Shown piece after piece: positions 53,561 to 64,000 of a stretch of DNA of 64,000 nucleotides (positions are counted from its first letter, which is position 1; every line of letters starts with the position of its first letter). The stretch is from Semisulcospira habei. Taxonomy: Eukaryota > Mollusca > Gastropoda > Semisulcospiridae. Below the pieces are notes generated by a model. It saw nothing but the letters and a program-made list of their open reading frames with translations. It ran no database searches and was not told the DNA's origin. The DNA lies in the NCBI GenBank assembly GCA_036245525.1, contig BTPG01000005.1, positions 207,436,682 to 207,500,681 of the forward strand, in the 5' to 3' direction. The translations under genes and the position numbers were made by a program.

Positions 53561-55676
53561 CGTCGACGACATTCTTCGGGTAAAATAAAAGTTTACATTC
53601 TGTTTTCCGCTTATAGTTTGTGAACTGTTGATTCTAGAATTGGCAATATCTGGTTTTATGCCCAATTTGTAGGGAAATAGAGCAAACAGTAATTGGTACT
53701 AGTTTAATTTGTGTACCAGTCTGGCTTGGGCATAAAAGCAGATATTGGCATATTGCCCTAGAATTTTGAAAATCTTCTTGCTTATCATTTTTTGTTCTCG
53801 CTGTCGCTATAAATAAGTGAGCTTGAACAACGGAGAACTAACACTTCACTGCAGACTTTCCTAGTTTGAAAACTTTGCTCGTTGGTGTTGGCCAACACAC
53901 AATACACAGACAAAACCTGTCCTCGTTAGCCATTTGTTTGTTCAGTTCGTATAACAACTATGAATATTTAATAGATTTTTTCCCCTCACAGGACGAGGAT
54001 GAATTAGATTTGGCAAAAGTGCTGACAAAGGAGAAGAAAGATGAACACGCCCTGCAGATGGTGAGTGTTTACACTATGATATTTGAAGCTACTGATTTCA
54101 GTACAAAGTACTAAGGTTTAAACTGTTGTTGGTTGTGTGGTTTTTACCTTGTAATTACTCTTTTCCCACTTTATCTTATCACCCCCTTGTTTTGTGGGGG
54201 TATGGATGATGAAGGGTATTATGTAGAAACCAAACTTGACGTGGGTAAGAAATCCTTTTAACCCTGGGCTTTAGCCTATTTTAAGAATGATAGGGAATTT
54301 TTTTTTATAGGCGACCGGCGCTGTGTGCCATGACAACAATCCCTTTTTAATGTTTTTAGAGTTTGGCTTTGCCGTATTTTTACCTCCTTCGTCCGGACAT
54401 GGGAGAGACCAGACCTGGTCTGGTTGTTTCGTATCTCTTATAGGGCCGTTTGGCCCTTGAATTTCCTGTCCTTAACATTTATTATCATAGGACGTAAAGC
54501 TTCGCTGATCGTTATTGGTTTGCAAATATTAGGGTTATAAATTTGTGATTCCAGTTAACGCTGCAGCAAGTTGACAAAGCATGTATGCTGCTGGCTGAGA
54601 CATGTGTATCAAAAAATGCAAGGAATTTCTTCGAAAGTGGTTCAAGTAAGCATTATTGTTTGTAAATTTGGTAAACATGGGGAGATGTGTTGCTGCTATT
54701 TGGAAAGTTCTAAATGTTATGCATTATACATAACATGGACATTTTTGTTCTCATTGATTGTAATCATTGTGATGTACCAAAAATATTGTAAACTTGTAAG
54801 AATTGTATGTTTTAAATACATTTTGTGTTTTTATTTATCTATTTATTTATTTATTGTTTTTCTGATGCATAACCAACTTCTTTTATAAATTATTTATGTA
54901 TTTGTCTTTTGTCTTTTTAAAAAGGGCCAGCCATTCTGGAGATTACAACATTCCTGTTCGATTGTCTGGGTAAACGGACAAAGTTCCCCACCACTGCAAG
55001 AGAAAATGCATGGTCAGCCTTCCACATTGCCTACCAAAAACACATGGTTTCTGTCAAAGCAGTCACTGGATCAGCACAAGCATCTATGTGGCTTTGCTTC
55101 CATTTGTTTGAATTGCTGCTGGATGTGAATTACCCCACTACACCTCAGGAGAATAAAGTACAGGAGGAAGAGACTCTTTCAGATGATGTCAAAGATGTTG
55201 TTAGCTACATTGGCGGCAGTGTTGTGCAAAAGCTGAAGCAAAGGTGCCTACGTTTAAAATCAAGTGATGAAAAAGAAGAAAAGTTACAGTGTTTAAAGCA
55301 TTTTGTGCAAAATGATGAAGATCAAGCGAGTGTTCTGACATCTGCACTAAACAGAGGGGGGCTTGTATTTCTGCAGCAAAACTCAAAAGACCTTTTTTCC
55401 CTGCTAGAAAGAAAAGCACGGTCTGTGTTCCAAACAAATATCCAGCAAGAGTTTAGTGTCGTGTGCAGTCAAAGCCAAGAAGTCTTCACCTTGTTTCAAG
55501 ACATGACATCTGAATGTGAAGTGAGTGATGGGACGAAAGAGCAAGTCTTTGTGCAAATGGCACAAATGTATTTCAAAATAAGGATCCACCATGAATGCAG
55601 AAAGTACCTCGACAAACTCAAGTGTGACACTTATATACCTGCCAAAGGCCTTCGAAAAGGATTAAAAGAGAAATGA
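53535..55676 (+). CDS. Four-exon gene, protein resembling the C-terminal region of P-element/THAP9-type transposases
   Basis: I assemble exons 53535-53579, 53992-54060, 54555-54645 and 54925-55676 into a 318-aa protein. All introns have GT/AG borders (donors gtaaaa, gtgagt, gtaagc; acceptors ctcacag, attccag, aaaaag), and the phases 0, 0 and 1 agree, so one frame runs through. The protein starts MAAQFKTFNVDDILR. An acidic segment follows (DEDELDLAKVLTKEKKDE), then a helical, cysteine-containing part. In the last exon come YIGGSVVQKL and, about 55 residues later, NRGGLVFL. Motifs of this kind occur near the C-terminus of many P/THAP9-like transposases. No catalytic D/D/E set is present, so alone it should not be an active transposase. 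It faces, tail to tail, the P-like transposase on the minus strand. A domesticated gene is an alternative reading. The exon structure is well supported; the function is inferred. Confidence 0.7.
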
Positions 55677-55885
55677 AGCAACTTCTTTCTCAGTTTCACA
55701 CTTTCAGTATGATTTTGACAAGTGATTTCATGCCACTTCTGAAAGTTAAAGTGTGGTGAAGAAACTTTTTTTGCTTCCTTTTTTATGTGGGATTTCATGC
55801 CAATGTTTTTGAAAACATTTGTTCATTTGAATATGGTTTTTAATATACGTTAAACTTGTCTTCAGTCTTTCTTGACAAATAGTTG

Positions 55886-55891
55886 AATAAA
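55886..55891 (+). promoter_or_regulatory. Polyadenylation signal AATAAA
   Basis: An AATAAA lies 210 bp after the stop codon of the four-exon gene, in AT-rich sequence with T-rich stretches after it. It is the natural end of that transcript. Confidence 0.55.
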
Positions 55892-55894
55892 ATT

Positions 55895-56699
55895 GTTCTT
55901 TTTGCCGTTTGATTTTTTTGTTGTTGGTTTTTTTAAAACGTGTGATTGTCTTTGGCCTTTACTTTTTAAAAAAAAAATCTAAATGGTATTGTTCAATATA
56001 ATGTTAACCATACTCATGCTTACAAAAATACTAGCGCACTTTCAAATGTATGGAAACACACACACTCATGCAATAAAGATTAAAGACAAAACAAGCAGTC
56101 TAAGAACAAGAACTACGTCTGCCGTATCCAAACGATACACAAATAGCTCAATCATGTGTGAAAATAGTTTAACGGCAGAACTATTTCTTTTGATTTTAAT
56201 TCTGATTATGCTTGTTTTATTTTTTTTTTTCATAGCTAAGGTGTTGAAAGTGCTTTTCATTTCTCATCACAGGTGCAAGTATTATCATAAACTAAAGCAG
56301 TCTAGGTAAATCAAAGCTGAATTAATGTTCATACATCAGTTTCACCACAATACATGAACACTCAGAACAGCCCACATTAAAATACATTAATTTCGATACA
56401 GAACTCTGATCAACTGTTATTTTTACAACCATCAGGAGATCCAACACAATCGTACACAAAACAAGACTATACATGCATGTATATAATTATAAATAAGCAG
56501 TGTTACTTTAATTGTAAAATAGTTCTATCCAATCCAAACTTTCATTTTCTTCAAGCAATTCATGAATAACCTACATTAAAATATTTTGACAGTGAAACCA
56601 TCTCCCTTCATCTACACAGTTTATAACAGAGACTATACAGCATTAATCTTGACTGCACCACTTCTGGCTATGATATCAAGTTTGTACCAGTTGTCAAGC
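55895..56699. other. Intergenic spacer between convergent genes
   Basis: AT-rich, no repeats of the named families, which is unusual for this window. It should hold the 3' UTR of the P-like gene on the minus strand. Confidence 0.45.
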
Positions 56700-58036
56700 T
56701 TATTTTTTTCTAGCTTTCTTTTTGAGAGGACTTCCAGAAATTGGGATGGCATGCTGCTGGTGTGGCCTGCTGTGGACATTGCCTTTGGGGGTGACGGTCA
56801 ACGCCAGCTGACGCTGAAGTCTCAGGGACTTTTCTTGGTGGGCAAAGCGCAACGCGTTAGGGTTTTCAGATGTGCGGCCCATGGCCCTGTGTCTTCCAAA
56901 ATGCTCCTCAATAGGATCTTGACAGAATTTGTTCGACAGTACAAACCTGACTCCTTTAGCCAGCAGAAACTTGGTGGCCTCTATGAAGCCATTCACGGTC
57001 ATCACAAGGCCTCTGTGTGTTTGATATGACAAATACATCTTTGCCTTTTCAGCGCGGGAGAAGCCAGGCCTGTTTTCAACAGAGGCCTTCCACTGAAACA
57101 GGTATCCCAGGAAATCTTCCTGCAGAAATCTGAAACGCTCATCATTTGCATCTGTGTATGCCATGAGATCCGGTTTCCTCTTGTGTTCCGCCTCATGAAG
57201 ATGCCGGGTGTTGAGGCAGTCGAAGAAACGGTCCATGAGTTTTACAAACGTGGCCGTTTCTTGGCATTCCAGGCCACCATAGGTCTGCATGACAGCTGCC
57301 ACTCTTGAACTAAGAGTCTGGGCAGCAAGGCAAACGTTCATGATGGAGTGAGGATTCAGGCGGATGTGCTCCAGTGTCAGGGCACTCCGTGCAACTCCCA
57401 TCTCCATGTCTTGGTGGTAAAGTTGTGAAAAATGCTTCCACAAGATGTGATGGGCATTATTCCACAAACATCTAGTGGTGGAACCCTCTGCGCTGTTGGA
57501 CAGATTGTTTCTCACTGTCTTAATCAATGAGGGGGGTCGCTAATAAAGAAGATCCACCTTTCAGAAGCGAGGAGATTGACAGTCTTGTAGACGACCTGGT
57601 CAGGGTCTCCCATCATCTGATAGAGGCGTTGGTTGGGTGGAGCCTTGTCGCTGGTGCTTACAACCACTTGGAACCCAGCTTCTTCAAGACAGGCCACTGC
57701 TTGCCAAAACAGCGGATACAGCTGATCTGCAGTGGCAGACCTTGTTTGAAAAAATCCCAAACTCATCTTCACATTTGAGTTGATACCCACAAAATAAAAC
57801 ACTAGGGCATGAGTGGCCAGTTTTCTGTTTAGTTTTAGGTTACAATCCTTATCCGAGTGGACAAACCCAACCAATTGCCCGCTTCTAGATTCAAACACCA
57901 AGTCCGACTTGATAGTCATTTCATCATGCAACAAAACGACAAACCGCTGGTTTTCTGGTAGTTGGCTGGCGTGTTTTTTCAGCTCCTCCACCACTTCAGG
58001 CTGAAATCCACTCTGAGACTGTTGCAGCTGTGTACT

Positions 58037-58662
58037 CTCTTAAGCATGTTCTTAATCAAACGAACTTTTGATCGGCAAACCTAGATCGGAGAAGATCGGC
58101 GATCTTTTGGTTTGTTTCTTAATTGAGGTTGAACAAACCTAGGCGAACTTCAGCAAACCAGGTTTGCCATGGTTCTCTTTCTTAACTGAAGTGCTTGATT
58201 CGGCATACTTACTGACTGCGAAGGTGTTCAAAATGGCTACCGATATGCCGCTTCGCGATTTGAGCGATGTTTGTTTTTGTACTCCTTGCAGTAGCGACCC
58301 CACAAACAGCGTTGCACCTCCCACAAATCAATAAAAATAGGTCTTGTTCTTCGCACGAGTGAAATATCGCCGTCCGCCATATTTGTTTGTATCGGTGACT
58401 GTCTTCTTATCTCCAACGCAGAAGAGGGTAAAAGTTTTGACCAATCAGAGGAAAGGTTCGCCTTGGTTTGCTCAACACGTTCAGCGAACCTTTTCCGACA
58501 GCGAACTATGGTTTGCCGAGGTTTGTGAACTACTTCGAACTAGGTTCGTTGTATCTTTAGATCGTCCAATTAAGAACCGACCTGGTTCGTCCGAGATCGT
58601 GAACTCTAGTTCGTCAGAGTTCGCGAACTAAAGTTCGCTTAATTAAGAACATGCTTAAGAGT
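58037..58662. mobile_element. Inverted-repeat DNA element inserted in the P-like transposase
   Basis: The ends read CTCTTAAGCATGTTCTTAAT on the left and the matching inverse on the right, extending with few mismatches through AAACGAACTTT. Just outside, TGTACT (left) faces TGGACT (right), which may be a 6-bp target duplication with one mismatch. The transposase reading frame leaves at LKLHGSP and resumes at TQLQQSQSGF, so this is an insertion into once-coding DNA. Repeated GTTCG and CGAAC blocks fill the inner flanks. The MADF fragment inside suggests a remnant of a PIF/Harbinger-like element; that is inference, since the usual 3-bp duplication is not seen. Confidence 0.7.
58237..58380 (-). 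pseudogene. MADF-domain fragment inside the inserted element
   Basis: A 47-codon frame starts at an ATG in an AAATATGGCGG context and ends in TAG. It contains FIDLWEVQRCLWG and CKEYKNKHRSNREAAYR, the spacing of the first two helices of a MADF (Adf-1-type) DNA-binding domain. It stops before the third helix, so it is a remnant. MADF/Myb-like proteins accompany PIF/Harbinger transposases, which supports, but does not prove, that origin. Confidence 0.5.
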
Positions 58663-60226
58663 GGACTTCCATGCAATTTGAGAACTCCAGTCTTTCTCAA
58701 CGTTTCATAAGCAGCTTCACTCTTTGAATGAATCAGGATAGCTAGCCTGATCATCATTGGGTGCCAACGCATCCCATTCTCCTTCTTTTCAAATGCCTTT
58801 AGCTGTTCCTGCCAAAAAAAGGCGTTGTAGGGGGTCTTGCAGTTTGCTCATGGCTTGTTGCAGATCTTTGTGCAAGTCCTCAGGCAGATCCACAGACTCA
58901 CTAGCAATCTTGGCCTTGAATTCCTCAGCTTGTTTCTCGAGCATGGAATTCTTTTTTCTCTCAGCCTTGAATGCTTCCTTTAGCTGGTCCTTTGAAAGCC
59001 CACGGAGAGAGTCGTTTGGCTTAATAGCCTTTTCAGTTTCTTGACGAGCACGTTTCTCCTGTAGAATGTCATGTACTGGCTGGCAAGATGCAACAACTCT
59101 TGTCTGTTTGTACCAACAGTTCACACTGCACAGACCGTACACATGCAGTGTGCTGCACTATTCCATCGTTGGAGGAATAGCGAAGATGCTGGAAGTAGCC
59201 AGTCTTTCCATCAGGGGGGGGGGGGGGGGGGGGCTGCAAACTGCTGAAGGGATGAACTGGTGATCCCCGGACACACAGCTTGGGCCTGCAGCTCCCTCAA
59301 AAAAATGCCAAGTTTCTTGGTTTCCAAATCAACTTGCAAGTGGGCAGCAGGCATTACAAGAACCTGTAAAACACAAATGTCAATGTTATCTTTTTAAATG
59401 GAAATAAAGTGGGGCTTTTTTCTAAAGTTTGGCAGCAAAACTTGAGTATCTGATTCACAGTTGATTTGACGTAGGAGTGGGGGTTAAGATCAGGCCTACT
59501 TAAGGACGCAAGAACAAAAACAATGTGTTATTAGTACACACAGGCTTAGTTTCATCAGCAGAGTTGCGAGTTTCAAGAATGAGGCTTAGCGCAGACTGCA
59601 GACGTGCCTTTAAATTTTTTTAAATTCAAAGTTGCTTACAGGCAAGTAATGTTTTGGTGCTTGACATGAGTTGTTTCCCTCCTTTACCACAGCTTTTTAT
59701 TTATTTTCTTAGCATTATGTAATGGCCTCATATTCTCCAGTTTATTATTTTGTAATAAGAAGTATGCTTTCAAATTAAAACAGTGAATGCTAATTCACAA
59801 TTTTCTTAGCATCAATTTAAAAATACTGACAAAGTTCACAAACATGCACCTTCACATCTGCAAGGAAATGTTGAGCTTCAATGTTGACCACAATCGAGCA
59901 CTGATCTTAACTGGATGACAGGCCTATCTGTAGCCGGCTTGTGTTGCGTTGCATCATCACCCAACCGACTGGCAGTGACTTGATGGCATCATTGGACAGG
60001 TCTTCAAATGATGTGTAGCACACTCTTTCAGGCACAGGTGGTGGCTCCCTGGTAGTCTGGGAAAAAACACCACCACAACAGATAATACTGCTAGTGGAGA
60101 AAATAATAATCATATAATAAATCTGCAATCTGAGTAAATGATTTATTGTAAAAGTAGCCACTACATTTTGGAACAATAGATTGCATCCCGCAAAATAACG
60201 ATTATCTTACCTCACTCTTTAACCCA

Positions 60227-60312
60227 ATTTTGTGGGCATGATAGCGCACTCGGTAGGGTGATGGACCACGGGCTGAAAAGTACCCGGTTCTATTCTGGCC
60301 TCGGCCACAAAG
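60227..60312 (+). repeat. tRNA-like SINE head fragment
   Basis: TAGCGCACTCGG resembles a pol III A box and CCCGGTTCTATTCTGG a degenerate B box about 45 bp later. The cloverleaf is poor and there is no 3' body of the other SINE families. It lies in the presumed intron 60057-60424 of the P-like gene. Confidence 0.35.
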
Positions 60313-60637
60313 GTGCTCAACTTGAGGGACTATGAATTCTTTCTTGTGAGGTAATAAATCTTTTGAATTGTCATGTTTTTTCTTTGAGTTCCAGAAACAC
60401 AACAGAAAAATAACTTATACTTACTGGTTCTGGTCTTGTGGTCTTTCTTGTTTCGAATGACTTTTGTGGCATATAGTGTACCGGCAAGCTTCCTTGAACA
60501 AGACCTGTGCGGCGGGGACCGATGCTGTTCATTGCCCCTTGTTGCCCCTGTCCACGTTGGGTTTCCTTGGGTTGATCGGCAGTTGAATTTGCCCCGATTT
60601 CACAGACATCATTTTGCGTCCGCTGGAAGTGGAGGGG

Positions 60638-60854
60638 TTAACTCATTCAGCCCAGCGCACGTATTTCCCAAATTTTGGAGGCGTCATCTAAAGACTATAC
60701 ACCTGTTGCAAGAGATGGATCGACCATGGTAATTCAAGGGCAGTGCCAGACTAGCTTGGCGCAGACAAGCGCCAAGCTAATCTGGCACTGCCCTTGAATT
60801 ATGATGGTCGACCCATCTCCTGCTGTAGTGCGGCGTCAGGGCTGAATCGGTTAA
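60638..60854. mobile_element. PalB element with TTAA ends
   Basis: TTAACTCATTCAGCCCAGCG to CTGAATCGGTTAA; core centre TTGGCGCAGACAAGCGCCAA. Left of it, GCGTCCGCTGGAAGTGGAGG is a PalA right end, so the two share TTAA 60638-60641. Confidence 0.85.
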
Positions 60855-60984
60855 CCTGGATGATGTGAGATTGCACATGGAGCCGAGGGATGAGCGACTG
60901 ATACGTGATTGCAGTCCGCTGGCTGAATCCCGTCTGGCTACACATCACGAGCACTAGGTACTACGGTCGTTAAAACTACTAGTC

Positions 60985-61215
60985 ATTAGCCCTACGTGTC
61001 GACAGCACTACGCTCGACAGCGCTACGGCCGGCCCTAGCTGTGACCATACGGACGCCATGGCCGGACTGAACTACGTAGCGTTATGTAGTGCTATCGACA
61101 CGTAGTGCTAGCTACACGTGGTGCTAGCGATTGTAGTGCTATATATACGTATAGTGCCAGCGATCATAGTGCTATCGACACACAGTGCTAGCGATTGAAG
61201 TGCTATCGGTACGCA
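60985..61215 (+). repeat. Degenerate 17-18 bp repeat with inverted half
   Basis: GTAGTGCTAGCGATT / GTAGTGCTATCGACAC units recur about eight times from 61070 on; the left part (CGTGTCGACAGCACTACG) is their inverse. Confidence 0.7.
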
Positions 61216-61480
61216 GTTCGCTTGATGCACTTGGTGCCAGAGAGTTGCACGTGACTAGCGTCCCGGGTTCTGAAAGCGCACAAACACATACTTTTTTTTC
61301 CCCCCGCGGGCACTTATTTATTCACTCGAGGATGGTTCGAGTGACTAAATTTGTCGCCTGCCAACGAGAGAATTCGACAAGTTATTTATTCCTCCTTGAG
61401 AGAGCAGTTATCGGTCGTAAATTTGCCTCTTTCGTCAGTCATAGAGTGAATGACGAGCGACTCCTCAAAAAGACAGACGC

Positions 61481-61701
61481 TTAACCCATATCACACTGAG
61501 GCTAAATGCTTCAAATTTGTACACTGCCGTATGCAAGCTACATTATAGTACTTACAGATAAGGATACTCAATGGCTTTAGTTCAAGGGTGGTGCCAGAAT
61601 AGCTTGGCGCCTAGAGGCGCCAAGCTATTCTGGCACTACCCTTGAACTATTTTAGTCAAACTTATTTCACACACTGGTGTATTCCGAATGATAAGGTTTA
61701 A
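61481..61701. mobile_element. PalB2 element with TTAA ends
   Basis: TTAACCCATATCACACTGAG to CCGAATGATAAGGTTTAA; centre TTGGCGCCTAGAGGCGCCAA. Its last TTAA (61698-61701) starts a PalA. Confidence 0.85.
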
Positions 61702-61897
61702 CCCCGTCACCGCCAATGGACGCAGACCGTGTTTATGAAACCTGCGTTAATGCCACGCCAAGGCGAACGCCAGTGGTCCACATGGTGTGAGCAAGAGGCA
61801 TAGATCCTCATGAGCCCTCGCAACTGCGGGGGCTGATGAGGATCTATGCCTCTTGCAGATGGGTGGTATTCACTTTTTCTCAGCAGCAAAGGGGTTA
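61698..61897. mobile_element. PalA element, near complete
   Basis: TTAACCCCGTCACCGCCAAT, core 61791-61856, then CAGCAGCAAAGGGGTTAGA. The right TTAA has changed to TTAG. Confidence 0.8.
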
Positions 61898-62065
61898 GAT
61901 TATGAAATGTGAGCAAATGTGTAAACAATATTCCAAAGGGCGTTAGCAGTATGCGGAGGAAGCAAAAGGCCAAAGCGGATCAGCCACAGTTACAGAAATC
62001 GGACACGAAAAAGAGAGAAATTTAGACCAGAAAGGTGACCGCCGAGCTTGTAAAATGCAGAGACC

Positions 62066-62147
62066 ATCCTAACGAAGAAAGAAGCATGCGTAGAAAAGTG
62101 TTGTAACTGCCTTTTCTAAGCTTGCTTCTTTCTTCGTTGGGTTATTC
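62066..62147. repeat. PalE inverted repeat
   Basis: CCTAACGAAGAAAGAAGCAT / GCTTCTTTCTTCGTTGGG, inner GCGTAGAAAAG / CTTTTCTAAGC. Confidence 0.75.
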
Positions 62148-62181
62148 TCGAATTCGAAAAGGTCTTCAGGTAACAGAGGCT

Positions 62182-62256
62182 TTAACTCATTCGCGGCCAG
62201 CCGCATCCGGATGCTTATGCCGCGCATCCGGATGTGGCTGGCCGCGAATGAGTTAA
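62182..62256. mobile_element. F mini-palindrome with TTAA ends (75 bp)
   Basis: TTAACTCATTCGCGGCCAGC to GCTGGCCGCGAATGAGTTAA; 30 bp per arm pair with one mismatch around CTTATGCCG. Confidence 0.9.
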
Positions 62257-62420
62257 TTTGTCGGGAAATAGAAACCGGTATCTAGCCCAATGCGCACAAG
62301 GTCATCGGGCCGATGTCGGCCTCCGTTGGCCTGCGCTTTGGGTAACCCAGTATTTTCCACTGAAGAGCGGATGTCTCGGGCCTTTTAACGCCGGAATCAT
62401 TTCTGGATCTGTGGATTATC

Positions 62421-62486
62421 AAAAGGCATGGCCCCTCATGATCCCCCGCAGTCTACTGGGGCACATGGGACTCTATGCCTATTGTA
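62421..62486. repeat. PalA, degenerate
   Basis: CAAAAGGCATGGCCCCTCAT / ATGGGACTCTATGCCTATTG. Confidence 0.65.
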
Positions 62487-62754
62487 GATGGTTCTTCATC
62501 TTTAGTAGACTGATTGAAGCAGCTAGTACATGGAGTGGTAGGTGTCAGTCCGCCACTGTTTAAAAGCGACATTGGGACACAAACAGGTGTATAACCGGAG
62601 ATATCCCCCCCCCTCCCCCCTCCCCCCACTCCCCTCCCCCCCCCACCCCCGAGGAAAAAAAATGATAAAAAATAAAATAAATAAATAATAAAAATAAACA
62701 AACAAAAACAAACGCCAAACAAACAAACAAACAAAAATCATTAATGAATCATTA

Positions 62755-64000
62755 ACCTTTATATATAAGCTTTCGATTCAAAAGAGCATGTTTCCCGATG
62801 AAATGAAAATAGCAAAAGTTATTCCTCTACCAAAAAGCAAAGATCTGAGCGACCAAGTGAGTACAGACCTATTTCAATCTTATCAGCAGTGTCCAAACCA
62901 CTTGAAAAGCATATACATAATCATTTATTTCAATTCCTAGAGGAAAACCGCCTTATTAGTACAGCACAATCAGCTTTTCGCCCTAAACATTCGTGTCAGA
63001 CAGCCTTAACTCTCATAACCCACAAATGGCTTACTGCCATAAATGAGTCCAAACTTTCAGGTGTAGTATTTCTAGATCTTAAAAGAGCCTTCGATCTCAT
63101 TAACCACTCAATCTTACTAAAGATGTTACCTTTATATCACATTGATTCAAAGGCAGTCGGTTTTCTCTCGTCCTATCTCTTAGTAAGAACGCAGAAAGTG
63201 TTCTTGAATGGTAAATACTCAGCTGACTGGTGACCCATGGTGTTCCTCAGGGATCCACCCTAGGACCGTTATTATTCAACATCTTTATAAATGACCTTCC
63301 ACTGTCAATATCACACCCCTACACAAACTGTGAACTATTTGCTGATGATACATCATTACATGTATCTGATAAAAATGTTTCAACCGTGAGCGCTGTCCTC
63401 CAACAAAGTTTAGATGAAGTGTCAACTTGGTGAGAAGAAAATCATATGATTATTAGTATTCCTAAAACGAAAAGTATGTTGGTGACGACACGCCAAAAGT
63501 ATCAACGTGGTTTGCAACCCCTTGAGCTGTCCCTTCACTCTCAGCCCAGAGAGCAAGTGTCAAACATCGTTTGTTAGGTATGACAGACGAACAGCTCAGC
63601 TGGGAGCCTCACATAGAAACTTCCTGTAAAACTATTTCGAAGAATCTCTTTTTATTATCCAAATTAAGTCGTATAGTTGACATTGATGCTCGGAAACTAT
63701 TCTTTAACGCATACATCAAGACACATTGTAATTATGCTTGCAATATCTGGGACGGCTGTGGAGACATTCATTTGAAAAAAAATTAATTCCCTTTACCGGC
63801 GAGGTATTAAGCTTATTCTTCCTGGTTCGTCCCCTACTGATGAAAGATTGAAGGCCATTAATATCCTATCACTTAGTAAACAATTGTAACTTAATAGATG
63901 CTTACTTGTGCAAAAAATTCTGAACGATGCCGCCCCTCCCTATCTCCATGAGCTGTTTTCCCACACGAATAGAGAGAACACGAGGAACAGCTTACTCCAT
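62755..64000 (+). pseudogene. Decayed CR1/Jockey-type LINE reverse transcriptase, running off the window
   Basis: Broken frames give MKIAKVIPLPKSKD, YRPISILSAVSKPLEKH, AQSAFRPKHSCQTAL, VVFLDLKRAFDLINHS, GVPQGSTLGPLLFNIFIND, CELFADDTSLHV, LGMTDEQLSWEPHI and ARKLFFNAYIKTHCNYA in RT order (motifs 1-7 plus thumb). Frameshifts occur near 62850, 63231 and 63565, with in-frame stops (e.g. W-stop-EENHMIIS at 63430). The endonuclease is missing, so it is a 5'-truncated dead copy. The clade is inferred from the LDLKRAFDLINH and ARKLFF-type motifs. Confidence 0.8.

Larger units (their letters stand above)
56700..60570 (-). pseudogene. Broken P-element-like (THAP9-type) transposase gene
   Basis: The minus strand, read from high to low coordinates, encodes a P-type DNA transposase in pieces. 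Probable exons are about 60570-60425 (5' limit unclear), 60056-59850 and 59363 downwards; the introns 60424-60057 and 59849-59364 have GT/AG borders. A coiled coil lies at 59070-58830 (KDQLKEAFKAERKKNSMLEK). The segment WHPMMIRLAILIHSKS is near 58740. The RNase-H core follows with LLHDEMTIKSDLVF (first D), VVVSTSDKAPP (second D), ISDPPH and DPIEEHFGRHR (E). Damage: an in-frame TAA near 59903; a poly-C run at 59214-59234 inside the coding part; a frameshift in the 7-A run at 58814-58820; a 0.6-kb insertion at 58037-58662; and a one-base loss at 57526-57535 between DPPH and IKTVRNN. The basic C-terminus (SPLKKKARKK) ends at 56703. No THAP finger is visible here. Family assignment is strong; exon edges upstream are tentative. 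Confidence 0.8.

Noticed and set aside
60560..60640. Upstream extension of the first P-like exon to an acceptor at about 60625
   Set aside because: The stretch GACATCATTTTGCGTCCGCTGG...GGGGTTAA is a PalA right end, so the apparent acceptor lies in a mobile element.

Overview
This is eukaryotic, repeat-dense nuclear DNA. Long (GT)n, (CT)n and poly-G runs, split coding exons with GT/AG borders, tRNA-derived SINEs and RTE/CR1-type LINEs all point to an invertebrate. A marine mollusc, perhaps a gastropod, is my best guess, but the species is inferred and not proven. There are no bacterial operons, rRNA genes, genuine tRNA genes or CRISPR arrays. Almost all open frames are low-complexity artefacts or lie inside mobile elements.

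The dominant feature is a swarm of short palindromic elements, roughly 60 copies in 64 kb. PalA has a hairpin core of about 66 bp reading GCAAGAGGCATAGATCCTCA in its left arm. PalB has a core of about 105 bp with arms CGACCATGATAATTCAAGGG and TTGGCGCC at the centre. PalB2 shares the PalB centre but has different ends. Smaller families (G1-G4, F) are 49-94 bp. Well-kept copies of several families begin and end in TTAA, with outer ends of the form TTAACYC. In at least three places two different elements abut on one shared TTAA. Other inverted-repeat families (PalC, PalD, PalE, PalH, a 155-bp element, a hAT-like GC-rich element) are interspersed. At 27.5-28.2 kb one PalB element has its right arm tandemly repeated 13 times.

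Region by region: 0-13 kb holds PalA/PalB copies, microsatellites, two SINE families and two hAT-like GC-rich elements. 13.5-16.1 kb is a degenerate array with LINE 3' fragments. 16.3-16.7 kb has a possible exon of a membrane protein on the minus strand. 17-31 kb is again MITEs, SINEs and satellites, including a 546-bp internally deleted RTE derivative at 29.57-30.12 kb. 32.92-36.23 kb is a nearly complete RTE-type LINE with an 11-bp target-site duplication and one frameshift. It sits about 50 bp upstream of an exon encoding the start of a THAP zinc-finger. 37-52 kb is MITE and SINE territory with nested insertions.

53.2-60.6 kb is the only gene-like region. A four-exon plus-strand gene (53535-55676, 318 aa) resembles the C-terminal part of P-element/THAP9-type transposases. 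It converges on a broken P-element-like transposase gene on the minus strand (56700 to about 60570). That gene has frameshifts, a stop codon and a 0.6-kb inverted-repeat element carrying a MADF-domain fragment. The window ends in a decayed CR1/Jockey-type LINE (62.76-64.0 kb).
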